Positions 1-6,346 of a stretch of 7,307 bases of DNA are shown here, piece by piece. Each line of letters starts with the position of its first letter. The first letter of the stretch is position 1. Location of the stretch: positions 1 to 7,307 of the forward strand of contig QNFJ01000108.1 in assembly GCA_003646305.1 (NCBI GenBank), given 5' to 3'. This DNA comes from Gammaproteobacteria bacterium. Lineage in GTDB: Bacteria; Pseudomonadota; Gammaproteobacteria; Methylococcales; UBA2780. The position numbers and the translations under genes are program-made. The notes below the pieces were generated by a model, which was not told the DNA's origin, did not search any database, and was given only the letters and a program-made list of their open reading frames with translations.

Positions 1-179
1 GCTTCCTGTTTTATTTCCGTTGGAGTTGTATCCACCTTCTGAGGAGGAGCTGTTACAACGGCTGGTTTTGCAGGGATGGTTTTTTCCTTTGGGGAATCTA
101 TTTTAGGTGGCGCTTCCTGTTTTATTTCCGTTGGAGTTGTATCCACCTTCTGAGGAGAGGCTGTTACAACGGCTGGTTT
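1..179 (-). repeat. In-frame tandem repeat (period 111 bp, 37 aa) in the RNase E tail
   Basis: Bases 1-68 and 112-179 match at 66 of 68 positions; the two differences are adjacent (47-48 versus 158-159). The period of 111 bases is exactly 37 codons, so the rne frame is kept. Both copies encode KPAVVTA-x-PQKVDTTPTEI followed by KQEA, with x being Ser in the N-terminal copy and Pro in the other. The linker at 69-111 (PPKIDSPKEKTIPA) is seen once. The array is cut by the left edge, so the copy number is unknown. Near-identity at the DNA level points to a recent duplication inside a disordered Pro/Lys/Thr-rich tail. Confidence 0.93.
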
Positions 180-2456
180 AGTCGATGTTAGAGGCTGTTT
201 GCTGATTGTCCTGGGTTTTTTAATCCTGGGAGTAGCTTCACTCTTTTGCTCAGGGTTTATGGGTTGAGCCTCTATTTTTGTTGTCTCCAGGCTCTTTTTC
301 TGGGAGCTCTTCTTGGCCTCTCCATTATTGGTTGAACTGTTTTCTGCTTCACTTTTCACTTGCTGCGGCGGTGTGGGTTTTGCTTCGGCAGGCTGAACTT
401 TAACCGCATCACTTTCATTACTACTCAGGTGCGAGTCGTTAGATGTGGTTTCAGTCGAGGTAGTTTCTCTGTTTGATTTTCGGTTACCTCTTCTAGGCCT
501 TCTTCTGCGGTTACTTTTTACAGTTGTTTCTGGATTGTCGTCACCGGCAGCGACTGGTTGTGTTTCCTTAGAGGTTGCAGAAGAGGGTTCTTTATTTTTT
601 GTTTTTGCCGCAGGAGCCTGTTTATTACGAGGCTTGCGATCTTGCTGAGACTCACTTTGTGGTGAGCGTTTATTTCTTTGCGGGCGGGCAGCTCTTTTTC
701 GTTTTTCAGGGTCACGTTGGGCTGGTTTTGCGGGGGCTATTTTCTCTTCTGGTTCAGTAGCTACGGCTTCATCAGTACCAACGATTTTTTGCCACAATCG
801 TTTAATGACTCCCGTTTCTGGTGTTGGTTCGGGTGCACTTCTAATTGGAGCCGGTGATTGCGGAACTAGATCTTTAACCGCGGGCATTTGAGGTGCTGGC
901 CGGTTGTTTTCTTGATACTGATTGCTGTCGTCCTGAGCCTCTGTTGCACGGCCATAACTGGACTCACTGCTTTCATCAGAATCTGCTGAACGGACTCTTT
1001 CCACCTCGTAGACAGGTGTCTCCATGTGTTTGCTAGGAATAACAATAATGGAAACTTTTTGCCGTTCCTCAATCTGGTGGATAACAGGGCGTTTTTCGTT
1101 TAGTAGAAATGTTGCGGCATCGACAGGCAGGTGGACGATTACCTTGGCTGTGTTGTCTTTTATTGCCTCTTCACCAATGATCCTAAGGATAGATAGTGCG
1201 AGCGATTCGATGCTTCTGATCGAACCCTGACCGCTACAGCGAGGGCAGGTTAACTGGCTTGATTCTCCTAGTGATGGGCGAATGCGCTGGCGCGACATTT
1301 CTAGCAGCCCAAAGCGAGATATTCTTCCAAGCTGAACGCGTGCCCGATCCACTTTCAGAGCTTCACGTAGGCATGTTTCAACGGCTCTTTGGTTTTTAGA
1401 GGGTGACATATCGATGAAATCGATGACAAAAAGACCGCCAAGGTCTCTCAGCCGAAGCTGGCGTGCTATTTCATCTGCAGCTTCAAGATTGGTATTGAGA
1501 GCGGTTTCTTCGATATCACTCCCTTTAGTCGCTCGAGCTGAATTAATATCGATTGAGGTGAGCGCTTCAGTCGGATCGATCACAATGGCACCACCCGATG
1601 GAAGAGAGACCTCACGTGCGTAGGCCATCTCAATCTGGCTTTCTATTTGGTAGCGGCTGAACAGTGGTACAGAGTCTTGATAGAGTTTTGCTTTAGGCAG
1701 AAAATCGGGCATCACTTGCTGCAGGAAATCATGAACCAGCTGGTAGCTACTGGGGTTATCGATCAGGATTTCATCAATATCAGCTCGTAGATAATCTCTG
1801 AGTGCACGGACAATAATATTGCTGTCCTGAAAGATTAAGAAAGGTGCTGATTTTTCCTGTGCCGAGTGGTCAATGGCTTCCCACAAATGGAGCAAGTAAT
1901 TTAAGTCCCACTGGAGCTCTTCAATATTTTTACTAACGCCTGCTGTGCGGACGATAAGTCCCATCTCTTCGGGAATTTCAAGTTGATCCATGACCTCACG
2001 AAGGTCAGATCTTTTTTCCCCTTCAATCCGTCTTGATATGCCGCCTGCACGAGGGTTGTTGGGCATTAAAACAAGGTAGCTGCCAGCCAGACTTACATAG
2101 GTTGTTAGGGCCGCGCCTTTGTTACCACGCTCCTCCTTTTCAACCTGCACGACAACTTCCATCCCTTCATGGAGTAGTCTTTTTGTGTTGGCTCTTGTTA
2201 TTTCTATGCCTTTGTCATTGGCAAGGTAGGTGTGAGCAATCTCTTTAAAGGGCAGGAACCCATGACGTTCGCCACCATAATTTACGAAACAGGCTTCGAG
2301 ACTGGGTTCTACGCGAGTAATCGTTCCTTTGTAGATGCTTGCTTTTTTTTGCTCTTTTGAGGGAACCTCTATATCGAGGTCATAAAGCTTCTGGCCATCA
2401 ACCAGTGCTACGCGCAACTCTTCCTGTTGAGTGGCGTTAATTAACATTCTTTTCAT
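1..2456 (-). CDS. rne: Ribonuclease E, N-terminal 818 codons (3' end beyond the window)
   Basis: This is the essential endoribonuclease that starts mRNA decay, processes 9S rRNA and tRNA precursors, and scaffolds the degradosome at the inner membrane. The ATG at 2456-2454 opens MKRMLINATQQEELRVALVD, nearly identical to E. coli RNase E. An S1 domain follows (about residues 35-125), then the 5'-sensor region with GISRRIEG and IVRTAG, then the DNase I-like catalytic region with SIDINSARAT and VIDFIDM, which carry the two Mg2+-binding aspartates (D303 and D346 in E. coli). The zinc-link CPRC falls at residues 404-407, the same numbering as E. coli, so the catalytic half has no net indel to this point. 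After about residue 510 the protein is low-complexity and charged. Residues 549-560 (GVIKRLWQKIVG) look like the amphipathic membrane anchor, and an arginine-rich RNA-binding stretch lies near 650-664. The frame is open to the left edge, so the C-terminus and the partner-binding sites are not visible. A GGAG 11 bases upstream of the start is a possible ribosome-binding site. Confidence 0.97.
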   Translation of the reverse strand, partial: MKRMLINATQQEELRVALVDGQKLYDLDIEVPSKEQKKASIYKGTITRVEPSLEACFVNYGGERHGFLPFKEIAHTYLANDKGIEITRANTKRLLHEGMEVVVQVEKEERGNKGAALTTYVSLAGSYLVLMPNNPRAGGISRRIEGEKRSDLREVMDQLEIPEEMGLIVRTAGVSKNIEELQWDLNYLLHLWEAIDHSAQEKSAPFLIFQDSNIIVRALRDYLRADIDEILIDNPSSYQLVHDFLQQVMPDFLPKAKLYQDSVPLFSRYQIESQIEMAYAREVSLPSGGAIVIDPTEALTSIDINSARATKGSDIEETALNTNLEAADEIARQLRLRDLGGLFVIDFIDMSPSKNQRAVETCLREALKVDRARVQLGRISRFGLLEMSRQRIRPSLGESSQLTCPRCSGQGSIRSIESLALSILRIIGEEAIKDNTAKVIVHLPVDAATFLLNEKRPVIHQIEERQKVSIIVIPSKHMETPVYEVERVRSADSDESSESSYGRATEAQDDSNQYQENNRPAPQMPAVKDLVPQSPAPIRSAPEPTPETGVIKRLWQKIVGTDEAVATEPEEKIAPAKPAQRDPEKRKRAARPQRNKRSPQSESQQDRKPRNKQAPAAKTKNKEPSSATSKETQPVAAGDDNPETTVKSNRRRRPRRGNRKSNRETTSTETTSNDSHLSSNESDAVKVQPAEAKPTPPQQVKSEAENSSTNNGEAKKSSQKKSLETTKIEAQPINPEQKSEATPRIKKPRTISKQPLTSTKPAVVTASPQKVDTTPTEIKQEAPPKIDSPKEKTIPAKPAVVTAPPQKVDTTPTEIKQE

Positions 2457-2523
2457 TTTGTACTGAACTCCGGTTTTCTCCGTAGCCAGAAACAGTGCGA
2501 ACAACACTAAATTCTTTGATACC

Positions 2524-2558
2524 CTCTATATTTCCACTATTAATTAATGGTTATAGAG
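2524..2558 (-). promoter_or_regulatory. Candidate stem-loop in the rne 5' leader
   Basis: CTCTATA (2524-2530) and TATAGAG (2552-2558) are perfect inverted arms. CCA (2534-2536) and TGG (2548-2550) can pair inside them, across an asymmetric internal loop (3 bases on one side, 1 on the other). The apical part, about 11 bases, is TTAATTAA-rich. The element starts about 68 bases upstream of the rne ATG, so it would be transcribed in the leader. Autoregulatory hairpins are known in the enterobacterial rne leader; whether this one corresponds to them cannot be told by eye. Confidence 0.3.
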
Positions 2559-2609
2559 TGTTAAATACTATCAAGAAGTCTAATTTTCAGTCTTTATCTG
2601 TTTGTTTTA

Positions 2610-2626
2610 GCTTAATTAAATTAAGC
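2610..2626. repeat. Perfect 17-base palindrome, AT-rich
   Basis: GCTTAATT and AATTAAGC are perfect inverted arms around a single central A, about 155 bases upstream of the rne start. It could be a protein-binding site, or with some of the arm bases opened as a loop, a hairpin in the rne leader RNA. There is no T-run typical of an intrinsic terminator immediately next to it on either strand. Confidence 0.35.
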
Positions 2627-2763
2627 CTCTGATCACGATATCCAAACGGGAAAAAGTGTGATCTAAAATTAACCTTTCTGGAATCAAGCCAGAGAAAATA
2701 GCTGTTGTAGATTTCTTGATTACTATGCAGACTAGTACTTTGTGTCCGTAATTATTTGAGATG

Positions 2764-2786
2764 AAAAGTGACATTTTTCCACTTTT
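2764..2786. repeat. Inverted repeat, 7-bp arms, A/T-rich
   Basis: AAAAGTG (2764-2770) and CACTTTT (2780-2786) pair perfectly around a 9-base loop. The right arm runs into two more T residues, which gives a faint resemblance to an intrinsic terminator on the plus strand. However, the stem is weak (two G-C pairs) and there is no plus-strand gene upstream to terminate. Confidence 0.25.
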
Positions 2787-2828
2787 TTGCAAGCTCAAAA
2801 AAACTGTTCTGGTTACTGGGAATTAATC

Positions 2829-2850
2829 TCGCTCATCTAGGGTCGAGCGA
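2829..2850. repeat. GC-rich inverted repeat, 6-bp arms
   Basis: TCGCTC (2829-2834) and GAGCGA (2845-2850) pair perfectly around a 10-base loop. It is the most GC-rich patch of an otherwise AT-rich intergenic region, so a real RNA hairpin in a long rne leader or a binding site is possible. It lies about 375-395 bases upstream of the rne start. Confidence 0.3.
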
Positions 2851-3043
2851 AGCAAACCCAAATTTTTAAAACTGTTGGCCTGTTATTTGTCCCTGTTTCT
2901 AAGTAGGGTAGAAATGACTTTTTCAATCTTTCCACTCGCTACTTTTTGTTTTAGTGCAGGCTAGTCACTATTGTATTTATTATCGTTAAATCGGATCTCT
3001 TAATAAAAAGCATTTTCCGCTTGCCGAATTTTTGCTCCGTAAC

Positions 3044-3073
3044 TTGAAGCTAAAGGTAGCCTCTGAATATAAC
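3044..3073 (+). promoter_or_regulatory. Candidate sigma-70 promoter for rluC
   Basis: TTGAAG (3044-3049) and TATAAC (3068-3073) match the -35 and -10 consensus at 4 and 5 of 6 positions, with an 18-base spacer. Transcription would start near 3080, giving a leader of about 90 bases before the rluC ATG. It is in the right place and orientation, but this AT-rich region can produce such matches by chance. Confidence 0.35.
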
Positions 3074-3169
3074 AACATTTTCTGGAAGCAGCAATAGTTT
3101 TGACTGTTAACGTCTGGTTTTAGATGGTTTTTTATCGCAGAGCACAGTATGGGTTGATATGATTACCTG

Positions 3170-4123
3170 ATGGAAAATAACAAACAATCCCATCTTGCAG
3201 TTGAAATGGTTGAAATTGACAGTGAACGTGCTGGACAACGGCTCGATAATTTTCTGATTACCAAACTCAAAGGCGTACCCAAAAGCCGCATCTACAAGAT
3301 GTTTAGAAAAGGTGAGGTGAGAGTTAATAAAGGACGCATAAAGCCACAATACCGCTTGGTTGAAGGAGATGTGGTTCGTGTGCCGCCTGTCAGGGTGCCT
3401 GATCAACCAGAAAAAGTACTTTCAGTTCCCTATTTACAGGATAAATTAGAAGGGCGAATTCTTTACGAAGATGAGCGGTTGTTGGTGCTGAATAAGCCGT
3501 CAGGGATGGCGGTACACGGTGGTAGTGGTTTAAGTTACGGTGTGATTGAGGCGCTGCGTGCGATCCGTCCTGAAAGTCGTTTCCTGGAGCTGGTTCACCG
3601 TTTGGACAAAGAAACATCGGGCTGTCTGGTTGTGGCAAAAAAACGAAGTACCTTGCGAGAACTTCATGAATTGTTTCGTGGGAATGATGTTGATAAGCGT
3701 TACCTGGCATTATTCGTTGGTCAATTTGTCCAGAAATACCAGTTGGTTGATGTGCCCCTGGATAAAAATGTGAGAGTCAGTGGTGAGCGAATGGTGACCG
3801 TCTCGAAAACGGGTAAGCCGTCACAAACAGAATTCAGATTGAAAAAAAGTTTCTCAGAATACACCTTGGTTGAAGCGAAACTGAGAACGGGACGGACTCA
3901 CCAAATTCGGGTGCATGCCGCCTATATTGATTACCCGCTAGCGGGAGACAGCCGCTATGGTATTGATTCAGTTAACCAGAAGCTAAGAAAAAATGGTTTA
4001 AAAAGACTGTTTCTACATTCATCAAAAATCTCTTTTAAGTTACCGTCATCAGGTGATTTTATTAAGGTGGAAGCACCGTTAGATGATGATTTGGCCGCCT
4101 TTTTAGAGGGATTAGCGGAGTGA
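3170..4123 (+). CDS. rluC: 23S rRNA pseudouridine synthase RluC (317 aa)
   Basis: RluC converts uridines 955, 2504 and 2580 of 23S rRNA to pseudouridine in E. coli. Here an N-terminal S4 RNA-binding domain (about residues 21-80, with GQRLDNFL, KGVPKSRIYK and RKGEVRVNKGRIKP) precedes the RluA-family catalytic domain. Visible motifs are LNKPSGMAVHGGSG (107-120), HRLDKETSG with the catalytic Asp at residue 146, and RTGRTHQIRVH near residue 240. Length and spacing match E. coli RluC. The chosen ATG lacks a clear Shine-Dalgarno sequence. A second in-frame ATG at 3206 (MVEIDSERAGQR) would give an N-terminus closer to the E. coli protein and cannot be excluded. The gene is divergent from rne, as in E. 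coli, and its TGA overlaps the next gene's GTG by 4 bases, suggesting translational coupling. Confidence 0.96.
   Translation: MENNKQSHLAVEMVEIDSERAGQRLDNFLITKLKGVPKSRIYKMFRKGEVRVNKGRIKPQYRLVEGDVVRVPPVRVPDQPEKVLSVPYLQDKLEGRILYEDERLLVLNKPSGMAVHGGSGLSYGVIEALRAIRPESRFLELVHRLDKETSGCLVVAKKRSTLRELHELFRGNDVDKRYLALFVGQFVQKYQLVDVPLDKNVRVSGERMVTVSKTGKPSQTEFRLKKSFSEYTLVEAKLRTGRTHQIRVHAAYIDYPLAGDSRYGIDSVNQKLRKNGLKRLFLHSSKISFKLPSSGDFIKVEAPLDDDLAAFLEGLAE
4105..4110 (+). promoter_or_regulatory. Ribosome-binding site supporting the GTG start of the HAD gene
   Basis: AGAGGG inside the 3' end of rluC lies 9 bases before the GTG at 4120. Together with the GTGA stop/start overlap it supports the non-ATG start; the protein then begins just before the first conserved HAD strand (FELIIFDWDGTL). 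Confidence 0.6.
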
Positions 4124-4770
4124 AAGGTCGTTTTGAGCTAATTATTTTCGATTGGGATGGGACATTATGTAATTCAATCGATGGAATTGTCGGTTGTATT
4201 CAACAGTCAGCGATTAATCAACAGCTGGAAGTTCCCTCGGTTCGTCGGTCCCGTGATGTTATTGGCCTTTCGCTCGATCAGGCGATGATGCAACTGTTCC
4301 CCAAATTAGCTGGTGATTGCGTGAGTGCTCTTGTGAATGAATATAGAAGACTCTACCTGTCGAGACCCGCCGGGATAGATCCGCTTTTTGCCGAAGTTCC
4401 AGAGCTTTTAATTGATCTTCGACAGGCAGGCTATCGGTTAGCTATTGCAACAGGAAAAAGTCGCAAGGGACTTGAGTATGTTTTAGATGGGTCGGGTATC
4501 GTTGACTGCTTTGAAATGGTTTGCTGTGGAGATGAAAGCACATCAAAACCGGCGCCTGATATGCTCTATAAATTATTAAAAGAGGGCGGGGTTAAAGCAG
4601 AAAAAGCGCTGATGATAGGAGACTCATCGCTGGATTTAGAGATGGCCAATAATGCAGGCATTGCCTCAGTCGCGGTCAGTAGTGGTGTACATAGTCAGAG
4701 CGAATTAATGCACTTCAAACCTCTAATTTGCATAGATGAAGTGAGGGAGTTGGCGGTTTCTTTGTTGTAA
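4120..4770 (+). CDS. HAD-superfamily phosphatase, phosphoglycolate phosphatase-like (216 aa)
   Basis: This is a small soluble haloacid dehalogenase-type phosphatase. Motif I is FDWDGTL, with nucleophile D11 and acid/base D13. Motif II is the Thr of AIATGKSR (T111). Motif III is the Lys of SKPAPDML (K143), and motif IV is GDSSLD (D168 and D172). The segment between motifs I and II (about residues 18-85) is an alpha-helical C1-type cap as in Gph and beta-phosphoglucomutase relatives. The exact substrate cannot be read from the sequence; phosphoglycolate or another small phospho-metabolite is plausible. A HAD gene of this type between rluC and sppA is a conserved arrangement in Pseudomonas. The start is GTG, overlapping the rluC stop (GTGA), so it is probably co-transcribed and coupled. 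It ends in TAA, 56 bases before sppA. Confidence 0.9.
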   Translation: MKGRFELIIFDWDGTLCNSIDGIVGCIQQSAINQQLEVPSVRRSRDVIGLSLDQAMMQLFPKLAGDCVSALVNEYRRLYLSRPAGIDPLFAEVPELLIDLRQAGYRLAIATGKSRKGLEYVLDGSGIVDCFEMVCCGDESTSKPAPDMLYKLLKEGGVKAEKALMIGDSSLDLEMANNAGIASVAVSSGVHSQSELMHFKPLICIDEVRELAVSLL

Positions 4771-4826
4771 GTTTTATTATAGGTTATATCTGCAACTTAA
4801 TGTTATTTAACAATATAGGTGATTGA

Positions 4827-5813
4827 ATGTTTGGTTCTTCAGGTAAGGATGATAGTGAGATAAAAGAATTGGGTCATGACTCTGGCTGGGAGCGTGAGGT
4901 TGTAGAGAAACTGGCTTTTGCAACGATTAAGGAGCAGAGGAGTAGTCGGCGTTGGAAAATTTTTTTCAGGTTGGCGTTTTTGTTGCTCTTAGTTGGGTTT
5001 CTCTTTGCCTCATTTAAACCCATCCAGGATAAAAAACTTCCTGGAGGCTCCCATACAGCGGTAGTTGATGTAAACGGGATCATTTTTGATGGTTCTGAAG
5101 CGGCCGCAGATGTTGTTATTAAGGGCTTGCAAGCGGCCGTTAAAAATTCGGGAACGAAAGGCATTATCTTAAAGATAAATTCCCCCGGTGGAAGTCCAGT
5201 GCAAGCAGCTTATATTTACGATGAAATTAGAAGGCTTAAGAAAAGTCGTCCTGATTTGCCTATCTACGCTGTCGTCGCAGACATTTGTGCTTCGGGTGGC
5301 TATTTTATTGCAGCGGCTGCAGACAGTATTTTTGTGAATCAGTCGAGCATCATCGGCTCAATTGGCGTGGTCATGAACGGTTTTGGCTTTGTGGACACAA
5401 TGGAGAAAATGGGGGTTGAGCGGCGTTTAATGACCGCTGGGGCGCACAAGGGCATGCTTGATCCATTTTCTCCTCAAAATGAGGCTGAAAAAGAACATAC
5501 ACAAAAACTGCTGGATGGCATTCATCAGAATTTCATCACTGCAGTGAGAGAAGGGCGTGGAGAGCGTTTAAAAGAGAATTCTGAAACCTTTTCAGGTTTA
5601 GTCTGGTTGGGTTCTGAAAGTATCAAATTAGGTATTGCAGATGACTTTGGAACGGTTCAATCTGTTGCCAGAAACCAGATTGGGGAAGAAAATATTGTTG
5701 ATTTCACCCACCATGAAACGGCTTTTGACTTGTTCGTGAAGGGGATGGGAGCATCAATGGGGCAATCGCTGCTAAATGCTTTCACCAGTGCATCTTCTTT
5801 TCCCATCCGTTGA
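4827..5813 (+). CDS. sppA: Signal peptide peptidase SppA-type S49 serine protease (328 aa)
   Basis: This is an inner-membrane peptidase of family S49 that degrades cleaved signal peptides and membrane-protein fragments. A cytoplasmic N-terminus of about 43 residues precedes one hydrophobic signal-anchor (about residues 44-63, FFRLAFLLLLVGFLFASF). The catalytic domain then faces the periplasm. Core motifs are LKINSPGGSPVQAA (about 115-128), ICASGGYFIAAAAD with the likely nucleophile S157, and IIGSIGVV. K208 in AGAHKGMLDPF is placed like the general-base Lys of the short SppA of Bacillus. The protein has one S49 domain, unlike the two-domain 67-kDa E. coli SppA, and matches the short form found beside rluC in pseudomonads. 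AGGTG (4817-4821) lies 5 bases before the ATG. It is probably in the rluC operon, although the 56-base gap leaves room for its own promoter. Confidence 0.93.
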   Translation: MFGSSGKDDSEIKELGHDSGWEREVVEKLAFATIKEQRSSRRWKIFFRLAFLLLLVGFLFASFKPIQDKKLPGGSHTAVVDVNGIIFDGSEAAADVVIKGLQAAVKNSGTKGIILKINSPGGSPVQAAYIYDEIRRLKKSRPDLPIYAVVADICASGGYFIAAAADSIFVNQSSIIGSIGVVMNGFGFVDTMEKMGVERRLMTAGAHKGMLDPFSPQNEAEKEHTQKLLDGIHQNFITAVREGRGERLKENSETFSGLVWLGSESIKLGIADDFGTVQSVARNQIGEENIVDFTHHETAFDLFVKGMGASMGQSLLNAFTSASSFPIR

Positions 5814-5931
5814 GAAAATTGTACTAATCTGCATCACTGGGTATCCGTAGGCGACTCAAATGAAAGCAGCTCGCCCTAGTTCAGCTTTAATTCAGCCGTA
5901 TGGGGTATGATTTTTCTGAAACTGGCTAAAT

Positions 5932-6011
5932 AGGAGTTGGTGATGAAAAGGCCGCCCCTCTTGTATTTTTGGTATCAGAGAGTTCTGTTTGTGTTGACGA
6001 TTTGGCATTAA
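5932..6011 (+). other. Possible small ORF with strong ribosome-binding site (22 codons), perhaps frameshifted
   Basis: AGGAG (5932-5936) lies 6 bases before an ATG at 5943, one of the better Shine-Dalgarno/start pairs in the window. The frame runs only 22 codons (MKRPPLLYFWYQ...) to a TAA at 6009-6011. In the frame one base earlier, an open stretch without a good start reads AAPLVFLVSESSVCVDDLALK and continues to a TGA at 6053-6055 that overlaps the PepSY ATG (ATGA). One extra A in the AAAA run after the ATG would join the strong start to that frame, giving a protein of about 37 codons. I recognise no family in either version. It could be a leader peptide, a broken small gene or chance. Confidence 0.3.
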
Positions 6012-6021
6012 AAGCTATGGT
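5994..6021 (+). promoter_or_regulatory. Candidate sigma-70 promoter for the PepSY/two-component operon
   Basis: TTGACG (5994-5999, 5 of 6 consensus bases) and TATGGT (6016-6021, 4 of 6) are separated by 16 bases. Transcription would begin near 6028, about 25 bases before the PepSY ATG. Position and orientation suit the downstream operon. I could not see a clear direct-repeat operator of the PhoP type beside it. Confidence 0.35.
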
Positions 6022-6051
6022 AAAGGGGATTGTTGAAGCGATGGCAAACAG

Positions 6052-6333
6052 ATGACAAGTAGATTTAAACAGCTTTTCTTTTTCGTGGCAGTTGTTGTTA
6101 TAGCTACACCCCTTTCAGCGAGTGATTCGATAAACTCATGGTTGGTGGCAGCGCTTGATAGAGACGCGGCGGCTGAAGTTGTTCGTAACAAACAGGCAGG
6201 CCGTGTTTTAGAAGTGAAGACGCAAAAGCAGGCGGGAAAGGAGATTCATGTGATTAAAATTTTGACCAATGATGATCGAGTCAAGCAATTTAGAGTTGAT
6301 GCGGAATCTGGAAAAATAATCGAAAATAAATAG
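6052..6333 (+). CDS. Secreted PepSY-domain protein (93 aa)
   Basis: This is a small exported protein. Residues 1-23 form a Sec signal peptide: positive TSRFK, a hydrophobic FFFVAVVVIATP core, then LSA with likely cleavage before S24. The mature 70 residues fit one PepSY unit. A helix (AAAEVVRNKQAGRVLEVKTQ) is followed by strands EIHVIKILTN and VKQFRVDAESGKIIE; the last matches the common 'v.vDa.tGkii' ending of the family. PepSY proteins often act as periplasmic accessory or inhibitory partners, and small ones are frequently encoded next to PhoP/QseB-like two-component genes, as here. A role in modulating the adjacent sensor is inference. No clear Shine-Dalgarno precedes the ATG, and no other in-frame ATG exists because a TGA lies at 6034-6036. 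The response regulator starts 13 bases after its TAG stop. Confidence 0.8.
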   Translation: MTSRFKQLFFFVAVVVIATPLSASDSINSWLVAALDRDAAAEVVRNKQAGRVLEVKTQKQAGKEIHVIKILTNDDRVKQFRVDAESGKIIENK

Positions 6334-6346
6334 CCTTATTAAGCTT

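Larger units (their letters stand above)
2457..3169. other. Divergent AT-rich intergenic region between rne and rluC
   Basis: This 713-base stretch separates the starts of rne (minus strand) and rluC (plus strand). I see no protein gene in it: the few open frames are short, lack ribosome-binding sites and resemble nothing known. It is visibly more AT-rich than the flanking genes and holds several inverted repeats, listed separately. In E. coli the rne mRNA has a long structured 5' leader of about 360 nt through which RNase E represses its own synthesis. The size and hairpins here fit a similar leader on the minus strand, but that is inference. I found no convincing sigma-70 promoter for rne. 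Confidence 0.6.
5814..6051 (+). other. Gap between sppA and the PepSY gene
   Basis: No complete gene is recognisable in these 238 bases. An imperfect inverted repeat (TAGGCGA at 5848-5854 with TCGCC-C-TA at 5871-5878, one bulged base) follows the sppA stop, but no T-run comes after it, so an intrinsic terminator is not convincing. The second half contains a strong AGGAG/ATG pair at 5932-5945, an open frame reaching into the PepSY start, and a candidate promoter. These are listed separately. Confidence 0.5.

Noticed and set aside
1..179. CRISPR-like direct repeats
   Set aside because: The repeated unit is 68 bases with a 43-base linker, it keeps the rne reading frame, and only two copies are visible; it is a coding tandem duplication.
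866..1072. Minus-strand open frame overlapping rne in another frame
   Set aside because: Out-of-frame shadow of the RNase E coding sequence. Translation of the rne frame through this stretch is uninterrupted.
445..2248. Several plus-strand open frames of 60-71 codons (for example 445-648, 1024-1230, 1414-1623, 2033-2248)
   Set aside because: They lie antisense to rne, whose minus-strand frame is continuous and strongly conserved. They have no family resemblance or ribosome-binding sites.
2616..2798. Minus-strand 60-codon frame upstream of rne
   Set aside because: No Shine-Dalgarno, no recognisable motif, AT-rich composition and overlap with inverted repeats; best explained as chance in the leader region.
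3100..3126. Second rluC promoter with TTGACT as -35
   Set aside because: No acceptable -10 hexamer lies at 16-18 bases; the best nearby match has a 15-base spacer and only 3 of 6 bases.
3107..3710. Minus-strand frames of 99 and 106 codons opposite rluC
   Set aside because: They are antisense to a clear RluC with all motifs intact. The sequences resemble nothing known and mirror rluC codon structure.
4874..5164. Minus-strand 96-codon frame opposite sppA
   Set aside because: Antisense shadow of the SppA signal anchor and early catalytic domain, with no independent support.
5848..5878. Intrinsic terminator after sppA
   Set aside because: The inverted repeat has a bulge and a 16-base loop, and no T-run follows, so it does not meet the usual pattern.
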